From positions 62,001-126,000 of the forward strand of contig JAHCAR010000002.1 in the NCBI GenBank assembly GCA_019634795.1: DNA of 64,000 nucleotides, given 5' to 3'. The translations under genes were made by a program, and so were the position numbers. This DNA comes from Dokdonella sp. Its GTDB lineage: Bacteria > Pseudomonadota > Gammaproteobacteria > Xanthomonadales > Rhodanobacteraceae. Below, in pieces: positions 49,354 to 59,549 of this stretch (its first letter is position 1; each line of letters opens with the position of its first letter). Below the pieces are notes generated by a model. That model saw nothing but the letters and a program-made list of their open reading frames with translations. It was not told the origin of the DNA and searched no databases.

Positions 49354-49923
49354 ATGGCCGATTCACTCCGAGATCAACTGCTGAAAAGCGGACTGGTGCA
49401 GAAGCTCAAGGCCGAGGCGCGGGAGACGCGTCCGGCCGAGCGCGCGCAGCGTCCGGCCAAGGCGAAGCCGCGCCCGGACCGCAGGAACGCGCCGAACAAG
49501 GCAGCAGATACGCGCAGCCAGGAGGAAATTGACCTCGCGCGCGCCTACGGGCTGCGCGAGCGCGCCGAACGCGAGCAGCGTGCCCGCGAAAAGAAAGACG
49601 CCGAGCGGCGGGCGAAGGAAAAGGCCGAGCGCAAGCAGAAACTCGCCGCGCTGCTCGACGGCAAGGCCCTCAACAAGGCCGACGCCGAGATCGCCCGGCA
49701 CTTCCCGCACGGCGAGAAGATCCGCCGCGTCTACTGCACGGCCGAGCAACTCGTCGAGGTCAACGCCGGCCAGATGGCCGTCGTCCAGTATCGCGGACGC
49801 TATCTGCTGGTCGCGCGTGATGTCGCCGAGCAGGCCCGGGCGATCAGCCCGGAATCACTGGTCCTGCTGTGCGATCCCGATGCACCAGCGGAAGATGACA
49901 TTCCCGACGACCTGATCTGGTAG
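49354..49923 (+). CDS. DUF2058 family (YaiL-like) basic protein
   Basis: 189 residues. The N-terminal SLRDQLLKSGLVQKLK signature is followed by a long highly charged, probably helical region rich in Arg/Lys/Ala/Glu (about 20-105). A compact C-terminal domain (NKADAEIARHFPHGEKIRRV, QLVEVNAGQMAVVQYRGRYL, then DDIPDDLIW) completes it. The family is annotated as nucleoprotein/polynucleotide-associated enzyme with no established activity. Nucleic-acid binding is plausible from charge. Confidence 0.85.
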   Translation: MADSLRDQLLKSGLVQKLKAEARETRPAERAQRPAKAKPRPDRRNAPNKAADTRSQEEIDLARAYGLRERAEREQRAREKKDAERRAKEKAERKQKLAALLDGKALNKADAEIARHFPHGEKIRRVYCTAEQLVEVNAGQMAVVQYRGRYLLVARDVAEQARAISPESLVLLCDPDAPAEDDIPDDLIW

Positions 49924-49962
49924 CGGTTGCAGCCTGACCGATATCGCGCGGATCGACTCCGC

Positions 49963-50718
49963 TCAGAAGTCCATGAAGTAGCCGCCGTTCACCGGGATGT
50001 TGGCGCCGGTGATGAAGCCGGAATCCTCGTTGCAGAGGAACTCGACGACGCGGGCTATTTCTGCGGGTCGGCCAAGCCGGCCGACCGGAATCTTCGCCAC
50101 GATGTCATTGCGCACGACCTCGGGCACGGCCATGACCAGGGCGGTTTCGCAGTAGCCCGGCGAGACGCTGTTGACGGTGACGCCTTTCCTGGCAACCTCG
50201 CGGGCCAGGGCCATCGTGAAGCCGTGCATGCCGGCCTTGGCCGCCGAGTAGTTGGTCTGGCCGAACTGTCCGGTCTGGCCGTTCACTGACGAGATGTTGA
50301 CGATGCGGCCGAAGCCGCGCTCGGTCATGCCGTCGATCAGCGCGCGGCAGGTGTTGAAGACGCCGTCCAGGTTGACCGTGATCACGTCCGACCATTGCTG
50401 CTCGGACATCTTGCGCAGGCTCGTGTCACGGGTGATGCCGGCCGCATTGACCAGGATCGACACGGGCCCATGCCGGGACTGGATGTCGGCGAGGGCTGCC
50501 CCGCTGGCAGTGTGATCGGAAACGTCGAGCGGTTCGAACACGATGGCGTCGGCGAAGTCGGCGACTTCGGCCCTGAAGGCATCGATCCGCTCGGCGCGCG
50601 CGGCGAGGTCGGCGGCGATGACGCGCTTGCCGGCGCGGGCCAGATGGCGACAGATTTCGGTTCCGAGGCCGCCGATACCGCCGGTTACGAGGGCCACATG
50701 TTGCTTGCTTTCGGACAT
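49963..50718 (-). CDS. phaB: Acetoacetyl-CoA reductase PhaB-like (copy 1)
   Basis: 251 residues from the ATG at 50718. Short-chain dehydrogenase with NADP-binding VTGGIGGLGTEICRHLA, active-site Ser in NISSVNGQTGQFGQ, Tyr/Lys in NYSAAKAGMHGFT and the PhaB-type SPGYCETALVM. It reduces acetoacetyl-CoA to 3-hydroxybutyryl-CoA for PHB synthesis. A FabG-like role cannot be excluded. It lies beside phaR and a second PhaB paralogue on the same strand. Confidence 0.85.
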   Translation of the reverse strand: MSESKQHVALVTGGIGGLGTEICRHLARAGKRVIAADLAARAERIDAFRAEVADFADAIVFEPLDVSDHTASGAALADIQSRHGPVSILVNAAGITRDTSLRKMSEQQWSDVITVNLDGVFNTCRALIDGMTERGFGRIVNISSVNGQTGQFGQTNYSAAKAGMHGFTMALAREVARKGVTVNSVSPGYCETALVMAVPEVVRNDIVAKIPVGRLGRPAEIARVVEFLCNEDSGFITGANIPVNGGYFMDF

Positions 50719-50821
50719 GGTCGGCGATGCATCCTGTCGATTCGGACGCAACGGTCACGGCTGCCGATCGCGCTGGCAGTTTGCCTGTGGGTCCGGGGGA
50801 GGGGATTTGCTGCGGGAGGTC

Positions 50822-51319
50822 TCAGGTCTTGCTGTCTTTCTTCGGCTTGGCCGGCGCCGCGCCCTGGCGGGCCTTGGCGACCGCATCGGTGAGGAATCCC
50901 TGCTGCACCGTTTTCCATGCGTCCATGTTGCGTTCGGTCATGTCGTTGAGCATCGACCAGGGCGTGCGCCCCATGATGTTGTTCAACTGGCTGCGGAACT
51001 GCTGCTGCTGGTCGAGGAAGACCTGCAGGCTCTTTTCGAGATAGCTGCCCATGAAGCCCTGCAGCGAGTCGCCATAGAAGCGGATGATCTGCGAGAGCAA
51101 TTGGGTGGTGAACATCGGCTGGCCGCGATCCTCGTGCTCGGAGATGATCTGCAGCAGCACGGAGCGGGTCAGGTCCTCGCCGGATTTGGCGTCGCGGACC
51201 TCGAACTGTTCACCATCGACGACCAGCTGCCGAACCTCTTCGAGCGTGATGTAGCTCGAGATCTCGGTATCGTAGAGTCGACGGTTCGGATACTTCTTGA
51301 TGATGCGGGATTCGGCCAT
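50822..51319 (-). CDS. phaR: PhaR, polyhydroxyalkanoate synthesis repressor
   Basis: 165 residues. The N-terminal PHB/PHA accumulation regulator DNA-binding domain reads RIIKKYPNRRLYDTEISSYI. The middle region (LLSQIIRFYGDSLQGFMGSY, YLEKSLQVFLDQQQQF) is the PHB-binding helical part, and the tail is Lys/Ala-rich. PhaR binds PHB granules and represses phasin and its own gene when polymer is absent. It sits between two PhaB-like reductase genes. Confidence 0.93.
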   Translation of the reverse strand: MAESRIIKKYPNRRLYDTEISSYITLEEVRQLVVDGEQFEVRDAKSGEDLTRSVLLQIISEHEDRGQPMFTTQLLSQIIRFYGDSLQGFMGSYLEKSLQVFLDQQQQFRSQLNNIMGRTPWSMLNDMTERNMDAWKTVQQGFLTDAVAKARQGAAPAKPKKDSKT

Positions 51320-51504
51320 CCAGCAACGCTAACAGATCGTGTCGCGGCGCACCAGTTTTATGCTGCGCAGCATCGAAACCGGGCTTCCCGGGCGGGCCAG
51401 GCGGGCTGTGGGGGCCGGCAACAGCGGGCCGGGGCGGGCCCGGCCCTGGCCCCGGCAATGCTGCAGCACGGTGGATGCACGGGCGGCTTGCACCGTCCCG
51501 GCCG

Positions 51505-52245
51505 TCACCAGCCCATGTAGTGACCGCCGTTGATGGACAGATTGGCACCGGTGATCCAGGAGGCCTGCTCGGCGGTCAGGAAGCCGACCGCGTAGGCGAT
51601 TTCCTCGGGCTCGCCGAGCCGGCCGACCGGAATCTGGGCGGCGATCTTGGCGCGCACGTCCTCGGGCACGGCGCGGACCATCTCGGTCAGCACATAGCCC
51701 GGCGACACGGTGTTGACCGTGATGCCGAATTTGGCGTTTTCCTGGGCCAACGAGATCGTGAAGCCGTGCATGCCGGCCTTCGAGGCGGCGTAGTTGGCCT
51801 GGCCGTATTGCCCCTTCTGGCCATTGATCGAACTGATCTGGACGATGCGCCCCCACTTGCGTGCGCGCATGCCGTCGATGACAGGACGGGTCACGTTGAA
51901 ACAGGAATTGAGGTTGGTGTTGATCACTTCCTGCCACTGCAGCGCCGACATCTTGTGGAAGGTGGTGTCGCGGGTGATGCCGGCATTGTTGATCAGGATG
52001 TCGATCGGACCGAGCTGGCTCTCGACATCACGGACCATGGCTTCCGACGAGGCGACATCGGAGACGTCTCCGGCGGCCAGCGCAAACTCGAATCCGTCGG
52101 CCTTCTGTGCGGCCTGCCAGGCCTTGGCCTTGCCCTCGTCGCGGTAATTGGTGGCGACCCGGTGCCCCGCTTGCGCGAGGTGTCGGCAGATGGCCGTGCC
52201 GATGCCGCCGATGCCTCCGGTTACCAGCGCTACTCGTGCCGTCAT
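51505..52245 (-). CDS. phaB: Acetoacetyl-CoA reductase PhaB-like (copy 2)
   Basis: 246 residues, ATG at 52245. VTGGIGGIGTAICRHLAQAG, NNAGITRDTTFHKMSALQWQ, QISSINGQKGQYGQANYAAS (Ser, Tyr, Lys of the active site) and SPGYVLTEMVRAVPEDVRAK are all classic PhaB. It is clearly related to the copy at 49963-50718, though the two have diverged. phaC and phaA are not in the window. Confidence 0.9.
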   Translation of the reverse strand: MTARVALVTGGIGGIGTAICRHLAQAGHRVATNYRDEGKAKAWQAAQKADGFEFALAAGDVSDVASSEAMVRDVESQLGPIDILINNAGITRDTTFHKMSALQWQEVINTNLNSCFNVTRPVIDGMRARKWGRIVQISSINGQKGQYGQANYAASKAGMHGFTISLAQENAKFGITVNTVSPGYVLTEMVRAVPEDVRAKIAAQIPVGRLGEPEEIAYAVGFLTAEQASWITGANLSINGGHYMGW

Positions 52246-52319
52246 GCTGTTCTCCTCTCCAGTGGTGAAATTCTTGGGCGCGCAATGGCGTCGTCCGGAT
52301 TGTGCCTGTCGCCCTGTTA

Positions 52320-53237
52320 TTAGTCCTTCCGCAATGCGACATGCGTATTGCGATCGCGTGGAATCCTGGCCGGGTCGAAGCGTGCCGCGGCATCGTGCAG
52401 AAATTCACCGACCATGGAGTGTGGCGACGCCGCCTGGCCGAGAAAGGCGAGGGCCGCGCGCAGCGCGGGCAGCGGGTCGGCCGCATCGACCGGTCGGGCC
52501 CGGTCGTGCTTGCTGAGCTTCCGCCCCGAAGGCTCGAGCACCAGTGGCAGGTGCAGATAGGCCGGCGTCGGCAGACCCAGGGCCCGCTGCAGATGGATCT
52601 GGCGTGGCGTCGAATCGAGAAGGTCGGCGCCACGAACGACCTCGGTGATGCCCTGTTCGGCGTCGTCGACGACGACCGCCAACTGGTAGCTGTAGCAGCC
52701 ATCGGCGCGGCGCAGGACGAAGTCACCGACGCTGCGAGCCAGGTCCTGGATCTGCGTGCCGCAGACGCGATCCTCGAATGCGACCACGCTGCTGCCGACG
52801 CGCAGGCGCCAGGCCGGAACACGGCCGTCGGCCGCTGCGGAGACGACGCAGTCGGGCGGATGGATCCCGCCGAACGGGGCGAGGTCGGCCCGGCTGCAAT
52901 GGCAGGGATAGGCGAGATTGCATTCGCGCAAGCGCTGCAGGGCCTGCGCATAGATCGCCGAGCGTTCGCTCTGCAGGACGACCGGCTCGTCGGACTCCAT
53001 GCCGAAGGCCGCCAGGGTTTCGAGAATGTCGCGGGCGGCCCCGGCGACGACCCGGGTCGTGTCGACGTCTTCCATGCGCACGATCCAGTGGCCGCCCCGG
53101 GAACGTGCGGACAGCCAGCTGCCGAGAGCGGCCACCAGCGAGCCGAAATGCAGGCGGCCGGTCGGCGAGGGCGCAAAGCGCCCGCGAGGGCCGCGGTCGC
53201 GAGTTGGAGCGGGGATGCGGACGGGAACCTGGTTCAC
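52320..53237 (-). CDS. gluQ: Glutamyl-Q tRNA(Asp) synthetase
   Basis: 305 residues, a truncated GluRS-like catalytic core. The HIGH-equivalent lies in [19 protein letters not shown] and the KMSKS-equivalent in [12 protein letters not shown]. Cysteines in [11 protein letters not shown] correspond to the zinc site. No anticodon-binding domain, as expected for GluQ-RS. It attaches glutamate to queuosine-34 of tRNA(Asp). It is monocistronic or loosely linked to phaB. Confidence 0.94.
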   Translation of the reverse strand: MNQVPVRIPAPTRDRGPRGRFAPSPTGRLHFGSLVAALGSWLSARSRGGHWIVRMEDVDTTRVVAGAARDILETLAAFGMESDEPVVLQSERSAIYAQALQRLRECNLAYPCHCSRADLAPFGGIHPPDCVVSAAADGRVPAWRLRVGSSVVAFEDRVCGTQIQDLARSVGDFVLRRADGCYSYQLAVVVDDAEQGITEVVRGADLLDSTPRQIHLQRALGLPTPAYLHLPLVLEPSGRKLSKHDRARPVDAADPLPALRAALAFLGQAASPHSMVGEFLHDAAARFDPARIPRDRNTHVALRKD

Positions 53238-53349
53238 GGCCGGCGGTCAATAGGCATGGTCTTGCGGTCGACTTGAATTCGCGGGCAGTCTACCCAAACT
53301 TCCCGATGCCGAATGCCGGACCCCACCCTGAACCCTGAGCGAGAAAGCC

Positions 53350-54228
53350 ATGCGTCGAGTCCTCCTGTTCATCGCAACGAACCTGGCCGTGATGCTGCTG
53401 CTGACGATCGTCGTCAAGCTGTTCGGCATCGACACCTACACCTATTCGCGGACCGGCATCAACTTCAAGGGCATCCTCGTGCTGTCCGCCGTGATCGGCT
53501 TCGGCGGCTCATTCATTTCGCTGGCGATGTCGAAGTGGGTGGCCAAATGGCAGACGGGTGCCCGGGTGATCGAAAACCCATCGAATCCAACCGAAGCCTG
53601 GCTTGTCTCGACCGTGCGCCGGCAAGCCGAGCGCGCCGGTATCGGCATGCCCGAAGTCGCCATCTACGATGCGCCGGAAATGAATGCATTCGCGACCGGT
53701 GCGAGCCGCAACAGCGCGCTGGTCGCGGTCAGTTCGGGCCTGCTCCAGCAAATGAGCCGGGACGAAGTCGAAGCGGTGCTGGCCCATGAGGTCAGTCACG
53801 TCGCCAATGGCGACATGGTCACGATGACCCTGCTCCAGGGCGTGCTCAATACCTTCGTCATCTTCCTGGCGCGGGTCATCGGCACCGTGGTCGATCGCGC
53901 AATCAGCGGCAACCGCGACAGCGGCGGTGGCGGACTGGCCTATTTCGCCATCGTCATCGTCCTGCAGATCGTGCTCGGCATGCTCGCCTCGATCGTGGTC
54001 ATGGCGTTCTCGCGCTGGCGCGAGTTCCGCGCCGACGCCGGCAGCGCCCGTCTTTCGGGCAAGGACAAGATGATCTCGGCCCTGTCCCGGCTGGCCCAGG
54101 GGCACGGGGAAAACAACCTGCCCAAGGCGATCCAGGCCTTCGGTATCGCCGGTGGCGGCATGCGCAAGCTGTTCTCGAGCCATCCGCCGATCGAAGAGCG
54201 TATCGCTGCCCTGCGCGCCGGCGCCTGA
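53350..54228 (+). CDS. htpX: HtpX, membrane zinc metalloprotease
   Basis: 292 residues. N-terminal transmembrane helices ([40 protein letters not shown]), the M48 motif HEVSH in [15 protein letters not shown], further helices at about 155-215 and the third ligand region [17 protein letters not shown]. It degrades misfolded inner-membrane proteins together with FtsH and is usually stress-induced. It is followed by a bidirectional terminator. Confidence 0.96.
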   Translation: MRRVLLFIATNLAVMLLLTIVVKLFGIDTYTYSRTGINFKGILVLSAVIGFGGSFISLAMSKWVAKWQTGARVIENPSNPTEAWLVSTVRRQAERAGIGMPEVAIYDAPEMNAFATGASRNSALVAVSSGLLQQMSRDEVEAVLAHEVSHVANGDMVTMTLLQGVLNTFVIFLARVIGTVVDRAISGNRDSGGGGLAYFAIVIVLQIVLGMLASIVVMAFSRWREFRADAGSARLSGKDKMISALSRLAQGHGENNLPKAIQAFGIAGGGMRKLFSSHPPIEERIAALRAGA

Positions 54229-54254
54229 ACCGGCGGCAACGCCCCGCAGAAACG

Positions 54255-54282
54255 AAAAAGTCCCGCATCGCGGGACTTTTTT
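54255..54282. terminator. Bidirectional rho-independent terminator
   Basis: AAAAA, stem GTCCCGC (54260-54266), loop ATC, GCGGGAC (54270-54276), TTTTTT. Symmetric A and T tracts allow termination of htpX from the left and of the convergent fimX gene from the right. Confidence 0.92.
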
Positions 54283-54311
54283 CTTGTGCGCCGAACCGGC
54301 TGGTTTCCTGA

Positions 54312-56390
54312 TCAGGTGCCGCCGAAGTCGTAGGTCATGACCTGCTCCGGCTCCTGCAGGAAGTTGCCCTGGACGAAGTTGATGCCGCAGGAGAACAGGA
54401 TCGACATGCTCGCCGCGTCCTCGACGAACTCGGCGATGGTCAGTTTGCCGGCGTTGTGCGCCTGCTCGCACATGGCCTTGATGCGCTCCTGGTTTTCCTT
54501 GCTCTTCGGCAGCTCGGCCATGTAGCTGCGATCGACCTTGAGGTAGTGCGCCGGGATGTGCTTGAGCAGCTGGAAGGAATTGAGTCCGGAACCGAACTGT
54601 TCGAGGGCGAAGCCGCAGTGCAGTTGCTCGAGTCCGCGGACGAAGGCGCGCGCCGGTTTGAGGTTGGTCACGACCTTGCTTTCGGGCATCTCGAAGACGA
54701 GGGCGTCACCGCGCTGGCGCGCATTCTTCAGCTGCAGCGCGACCCAGGGCAGCAGGGTCTGGTCCTCCAGCGATTGCGGGGCGAGCTTGATGAAGAAGGT
54801 GGTCTTGCGCCCGCCCTGTTCGCGCTCGGCGAGGGCGCGGATGGCATTGGCGATGACCCAGCGATCGAGCTGCGGCATCAGGCCGTGCTGTTCGGCGATC
54901 GGCATGAAGAAGCCGGGCAGGATCTCGCCTTTCGGTCCCTTCATGCGCAGCAGGATCTCGTAGTACTCGCCTTCGGCACCCTGCAGGCTGATGATCGGCT
55001 GGAAGTAGAGTACGTAGCCGTCGTTGCCGAGCGAGTCCTTGATCAGCTTGAGCCAGTGGCGGTTCTTCTCGGCATCGGCCTTGTCCTTGGCCGCCGGGTC
55101 GAAGACGCGGGCCATGTTGCCGCCTTCGGCCTGGATCGCGCGCAGGGTCACCGAGGCCTGGTCGAGCGCGGCGTTGCCGTTGGCGGTCTTTTCCCCGATC
55201 AGGGTCGCGGCGACGCTGATGGTCAGGTTGATCGAGTTCTTGCCGACTTCGAAGATGCGCTCCTCGAAGGCCTTGCGCAGCGTTTCGGCAAGCTGGCCGA
55301 CCGCTTCGGCGCTGCGATCATGGACGAGGATGCCGAACGTATGTTCGCCGAGGCGGCCTGGTATGTCGTTTTCGAGCAGATGCCGGCGCAGCAGGTTGGC
55401 CATGTCGCCGAGCAACAGGTCGGTGTTGCCGAGGCCGATGCCGTCGAGCACGGTCTTGTAGTTGTCGAGTTCGAGCAGGATCAGCGCCTGTTCGGTCTTG
55501 CCCGAGGCCGCCGCCGCGGCAGCGCGATCGAGCTCGGTGGTCAGGTACTGGCGGTTGAACAGCTCGGTGATCAAATCCTTCGAGCGCAATGCGTCGAGTT
55601 CCTCGGCAATACCCGGATCGGTCGCCTGTTGGCGGAACACGATCTGCTGGCAGGGCTCGCCTTCGTAGATCGCCTCGGCGAATTCCATGACCGCATCGAA
55701 AATGGTGCCATCGCCGCGCTGGGCCTTGAGATTCAGCTTCTGCGGCGGACGTTCGCCCTTGGACAGGCGCTTGAGCAGGGACTTGAAGTCCTCGGCATCG
55801 TCCGGCGCGACCATGTCGAGGATCGACATGCTCTCGATGTCCTCGAAATCCTCGTAGCCGAAGGTTTCAAGGTAGGCCCGGTTGGCGCGCACGTGCATGC
55901 CCTCGTGGACATAGGCGATCGGATCGCGCGAGGAATCGAGCAGGTCGCTGCAGCGACGCTCGGACTCGCGCAGGGCGTTTTCGAGGCGGCGCACGCTGCG
56001 TCGCGTGGTCAGCGCCTCGAATTCGCGGCGCACGATCATCTGCAGGTGGTCGGCGCGTCCCTGCAGGGCCAGTGCGCGCGCGCCTTCGCGAAAGGCCTCG
56101 ACCACGGTGGCATCGTCCGGTTTGGCCCCGTAGGCGATCAGGGCGATGTCCTTGCCGGTGCGGTTCATGGCCTCGGCCGCCTGGCGCAGGGGCAGGTCGC
56201 GGCTGACCAGGTTGGCCAGAATCAGATCCGGAGTCTGGCGTTCGAGCAGATCGTCGAGCTCGGCCTCGTTGGCCGCCCGCGAGGGACGCACGGCAATGCC
56301 GCCGTTGCGCAGCATGCTGATGATCTGTTCGGCCTCGTCGGCCGAGTCCTCGATCAGCAGCAGCTTGATCACATTGTCTGGTTTGGTCAT
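54312..56390 (-). CDS. fimX: FimX-like c-di-GMP receptor (REC-PAS-GGDEF-EAL, degenerate)
   Basis: 692 residues, close to Xanthomonas FimX. Order: REC-like domain (about 8-130, KLLLIEDSADEAEQII), PAS (about 145-265, DSSRDPIAYVHEGMHVRANR), GGDEF (about 285-425) with the catalytic motif reduced to LGEHT, and EAL (about 440-690) with EIL (YEILLRM) and QGNFLQEP. These losses predict no cyclase or phosphodiesterase activity but retained c-di-GMP binding. FimX localises to the pole and, with PilZ and PilB, controls type IV pilus extension, which fits pilH elsewhere in the window. Confidence 0.85.
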   Translation of the reverse strand: MTKPDNVIKLLLIEDSADEAEQIISMLRNGGIAVRPSRAANEAELDDLLERQTPDLILANLVSRDLPLRQAAEAMNRTGKDIALIAYGAKPDDATVVEAFREGARALALQGRADHLQMIVRREFEALTTRRSVRRLENALRESERRCSDLLDSSRDPIAYVHEGMHVRANRAYLETFGYEDFEDIESMSILDMVAPDDAEDFKSLLKRLSKGERPPQKLNLKAQRGDGTIFDAVMEFAEAIYEGEPCQQIVFRQQATDPGIAEELDALRSKDLITELFNRQYLTTELDRAAAAAASGKTEQALILLELDNYKTVLDGIGLGNTDLLLGDMANLLRRHLLENDIPGRLGEHTFGILVHDRSAEAVGQLAETLRKAFEERIFEVGKNSINLTISVAATLIGEKTANGNAALDQASVTLRAIQAEGGNMARVFDPAAKDKADAEKNRHWLKLIKDSLGNDGYVLYFQPIISLQGAEGEYYEILLRMKGPKGEILPGFFMPIAEQHGLMPQLDRWVIANAIRALAEREQGGRKTTFFIKLAPQSLEDQTLLPWVALQLKNARQRGDALVFEMPESKVVTNLKPARAFVRGLEQLHCGFALEQFGSGLNSFQLLKHIPAHYLKVDRSYMAELPKSKENQERIKAMCEQAHNAGKLTIAEFVEDAASMSILFSCGINFVQGNFLQEPEQVMTYDFGGT

Positions 56391-56514
56391 GGATTACGCG
56401 CTTTCAGGGTGGTGCGCTCGGCACGGCCGGCCAGGGTGCGAGCCATGACCAGGTCGGAAACTTGTACCGGAATCACTCGGGCATTTCCATACTCGGGCGG
56501 ATTTGCCGGGAAAT

Positions 56515-57552
56515 TCATGTCCGTACCGGCGCCTTGCTGGGGGCTCCGGCCACTTCCCGGACCAGGCGTGGCACCAGATAACCCGGAAGGCGTCCGCGCA
56601 GGCCGTCCATGAGCTGCCGGGCGCGCTCCTCGCCGACCTCGAAATGGGCTGTTCCGCGCACCCTGTCGAGCAAGTGCAGGTAGTAGGGAAGCACGCCACA
56701 GTCGAACAGGCGCTCGGACAGTGCAGCCAGCGCGTCCACGCTGTCGTTGACCCGGCGCAGCAGGACCGACTGGTTGAGCAGGATCGCACCTGCTTCGCGC
56801 ATGGCCGCGCAGGCGTCGGCGACCGACGGGTCGATCTCGTTGCCATGGTTGGCGTGCACGACGACGACCTTCTGCATCGGCAGGCGCTCGAGCCAGTCGA
56901 GCCATTCGGCGTCCACGCGCTGCGGCAGCACGATCGGCAGGCGCGTGTGGATGCGCAGCCGGCGGACATGCGGCAGGCCGGCCAGGGCCTCGCCGAGCTC
57001 GGCCAGCTTCGGCGTCGACAGCGACAGCGGGTCGCCGCCGGAGAGGATGACTTCGCTGATCGAGGTATCGCCCCGCAGCTGCTCGATGGCCGCGCCCCAG
57101 CGCGCGCTCGCCGCGGTCTGCTCGGCATAGGGGAAGTGGCGCCGGAAGCAGTAGCGGCAATGGATCGCGCAGGAACCGGTGGCGATCAGCAGGGCACGGC
57201 CGTGGTATTTCTGCAGGACGCCGTGCCCGGTCCGCGCGGCCAGGTCGCCGACCGCATCGAGGCTGAATCCCGGGCTCTCGAGGAGTTCGCCCGCGCCCGG
57301 CAGTACTTGCAGCAGCAGCGGGTCGTCCGGATCGCCATGGCGCATGCGCGCCACGAAGGCCTGCGGCACGCGCAAGGCGAATCCGGTGTCGGCCGGGGCC
57401 AGCAGGCGGTCCGCGTGCCGGCCGAGGCCCAGCATGTCGAGCAGGGCCATCGGCTCGGTGATCGCCTCACGCCACAGGCGCTGCCAGCCGGGTCCGTCGT
57501 TGCCGGACCGCGATGCAGGAATATGGGAGAAAAGCGGGCTTGCAGGTATCAT
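56515..57552 (-). CDS. epmB: EF-P beta-lysylation protein EpmB (lysine 2,3-aminomutase-like)
   Basis: 345 residues of the radical SAM superfamily. The 4Fe-4S motif is [17 protein letters not shown]. Upstream [20 protein letters not shown], then [16 protein letters not shown] (SAM binding) and the PLP-binding region near the C-terminus ([15 protein letters not shown]). It converts alpha-lysine to beta-lysine for EpmA to attach to EF-P Lys34. It is divergently transcribed from efp, 90 bp away, a conserved pairing. epmA is not in view. Confidence 0.93.
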   Translation of the reverse strand: MIPASPLFSHIPASRSGNDGPGWQRLWREAITEPMALLDMLGLGRHADRLLAPADTGFALRVPQAFVARMRHGDPDDPLLLQVLPGAGELLESPGFSLDAVGDLAARTGHGVLQKYHGRALLIATGSCAIHCRYCFRRHFPYAEQTAASARWGAAIEQLRGDTSISEVILSGGDPLSLSTPKLAELGEALAGLPHVRRLRIHTRLPIVLPQRVDAEWLDWLERLPMQKVVVVHANHGNEIDPSVADACAAMREAGAILLNQSVLLRRVNDSVDALAALSERLFDCGVLPYYLHLLDRVRGTAHFEVGEERARQLMDGLRGRLPGYLVPRLVREVAGAPSKAPVRT

Positions 57553-57642
57553 TGTCGATCGGTCGCGGAAATTCCGCCCAGCGAATTCCCCATTCTAGCC
57601 GCTTTGCACGGGCGGCTATCCCTTTATCTACAGGAGCGCTCC

Positions 57643-58209
57643 ATGGCTACACATGGAATGAACGACGTCAAGAACGGCCTCAAGATCATCGTCGACGGCT
57701 ATCCATGCACGATCGTCGACACCGATTTCATCAAGCCCGGCAAGGGCCAGGCCTTCACCCGGGTCAAGTACCGCAACCTCAAGACCGGGCGCACGGTCGA
57801 AATGACGATGAAATCGACCGACACGGTCGAGGCCGCCGATGTCCTCGACACCGACATGGAATACCTCTATTCGGACGGCGAGTTCTGGCACTTCATGCAC
57901 CCGACCACGCACGAGCAGATCGCCGCCGACGAAAACGCCGTCGCCGATGCGGCCAAGTGGCTGAAAGGCAACGAAATGGTCATCGTCACGCTGTGGAACG
58001 GTGCGCCGCTCAACGTGACCCCGCCGAACTTCGTCGAACTGCAGATCGTCGAGACCGATCCCGGCGTTCGCGGCGATACCTCGGGTGGCGGCGGCAAGCC
58101 GGCCAAGCTCGAGACCGGAGCCGTGGTTCGCGTTCCGCTCTTCGTCAACCAGAACGAAGTGATCAAGGTCGACACGCGCACCGGTGAGTATGTCGGTCGG
58201 GTCAAGTGA
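57643..58209 (+). CDS. efp: Elongation factor P
   Basis: 188 residues from the ATG at 57643. The modified residue is Lys34 in [12 protein letters not shown], matching EpmB-dependent beta-lysylation. Three OB-like domains are indicated by [20 protein letters not shown] and the C-terminal [23 protein letters not shown] relieves ribosome stalling at polyproline, relevant to the proline-rich secreted protein encoded at 38415-39278. Confidence 0.97.
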   Translation: MATHGMNDVKNGLKIIVDGYPCTIVDTDFIKPGKGQAFTRVKYRNLKTGRTVEMTMKSTDTVEAADVLDTDMEYLYSDGEFWHFMHPTTHEQIAADENAVADAAKWLKGNEMVIVTLWNGAPLNVTPPNFVELQIVETDPGVRGDTSGGGGKPAKLETGAVVRVPLFVNQNEVIKVDTRTGEYVGRVK

Positions 58210-58219
58210 TGCGGGCCGG

Positions 58220-59545
58220 ATGACGGCTCCGCAGGCCGTCGACCTGCTGATCGAGGCGCGCTGGGTCATCCCGGTCGAGCCGCATGGCACGGTCCTCGAT
58301 GCGCACGCGGTCGCCGTCGATGGCGATCGCATCGTGGCGATCCTGCCGATTGCCGAAGCGCGGCAGCGGTTCGCGCCACGCGAGCGTGCCGAATTGAGCG
58401 AACACGCGCTGATTCCCGGCCTGGTCAACGCCCATGTGCACAATCCGATGGCGCTGATGCGCGGACTTGCCGACGATGTGCCGTTCGCGGTCTGGCTGCA
58501 GGAGCGGATCTGGCCGGCAGAGGCCAGGGTGATGGGGCCGGAATTCGTCCGCGATGGCATCGAGCTGGCGATCGCCGAGATGATCCGCGGCGGCACGACC
58601 AGCTGCAACGAAAACTACTTCTTTCCAGACGTGCAGGCGGCGACCTACCGCAAGCATGGTTTCCGCGCGCGCGTCGGCCTGCCGGTGATCGAGTTTCCAA
58701 CCGCCTGGGCACGCAGTCGCGACGAATATTTCGACAAGGCGCTGGCCGTGCACGACGACCTGCGCGACGATGCCCTGATCGGCACGGCCTTCGCCCCGCA
58801 CGCGCCGTACACGGTTTCCGACGAGAGTTTCGAACGCATCCACCTGCTTTCCGACCAGCTCGACCTGCCGGTGCACCTGCACCTGCACGAGACCGCCGGC
58901 GAGATCAGCGACAGCCTGCGCGACTATGGCATGCGTCCGTTCGCGCGGATCAAGCAGATCGGCCTCGTCAACGAGCGCCTGATCGCCGTGCACATGACCC
59001 AGCTGACCGACGCCGAGATCGCCGAGTGCGCGACTCGCGGCGTGTCGATCGTGCACAACGTCGAGTCGAACATGAAACTGCTCAGCGGATTCTGTCCGGC
59101 CGAGAAGATCCGTCGGGCCGGGGTCAATCTTGCACTCGGCACCGACGGTTGCGCCTCGAACAACGATCTCGACCTGTTCGGTGAAATGCGCAGCGTGGCC
59201 CTGGTCGGCAAGCTCGTCGCCAACGACGCCGCGGCGCTCGATGCGGCCAGCGTGCTGCGGGCGGCCACCTACGGCTCGGCGCGGGCGATGGGCTGGAGCG
59301 AGCGCATCGGCACGATCGAAGTCGGCAAGCAGGCCGACCTCGCCGCGGTCCGGCTCGATGCGATCGAGACCCAGCCGGTCTACAACGTCGTGTCCCAGCT
59401 CGTCTATGCCGCCGGTCGCCACCAGGTCAGCGATGTCTGGATCGCCGGCGTACGCAAGCTGCGCGATCGCGTCCTTGGCGGATTCGACCTGGCCGAACTC
59501 ATCGAGCGGACCCGGCGCTGGCGCGATCGCATCGCCACGGCATGA
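58220..59545 (+). CDS. mtaD: 5'-methylthioadenosine/S-adenosylhomocysteine deaminase-like amidohydrolase (TRZ/ATZ family)
   Basis: About 441 residues from the ATG at 58220, ten bases after the efp stop; an earlier in-frame start would overlap efp. Metal ligands: GLVNAHVHNPM, HLHLHETAGE, a His in LIAVHMTQL and Asp in LALGTDGCASNNDLDLF. The set fits the MtaD/cytosine-deaminase-like group, which deaminates MTA or SAH. Proteins of this type are found upstream of ubiG in Xanthomonas and Pseudomonas, possibly dealing with SAH made by methylation. Confidence 0.87.
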   Translation: MTAPQAVDLLIEARWVIPVEPHGTVLDAHAVAVDGDRIVAILPIAEARQRFAPRERAELSEHALIPGLVNAHVHNPMALMRGLADDVPFAVWLQERIWPAEARVMGPEFVRDGIELAIAEMIRGGTTSCNENYFFPDVQAATYRKHGFRARVGLPVIEFPTAWARSRDEYFDKALAVHDDLRDDALIGTAFAPHAPYTVSDESFERIHLLSDQLDLPVHLHLHETAGEISDSLRDYGMRPFARIKQIGLVNERLIAVHMTQLTDAEIAECATRGVSIVHNVESNMKLLSGFCPAEKIRRAGVNLALGTDGCASNNDLDLFGEMRSVALVGKLVANDAAALDAASVLRAATYGSARAMGWSERIGTIEVGKQADLAAVRLDAIETQPVYNVVSQLVYAAGRHQVSDVWIAGVRKLRDRVLGGFDLAELIERTRRWRDRIATA

Positions 59546-59549
59546 AACG

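Noticed and set aside
54456-56612. Plus-strand frame opposite fimX
   Set aside because: Shadow frame in GC-rich DNA; the fimX strand has coherent domains.
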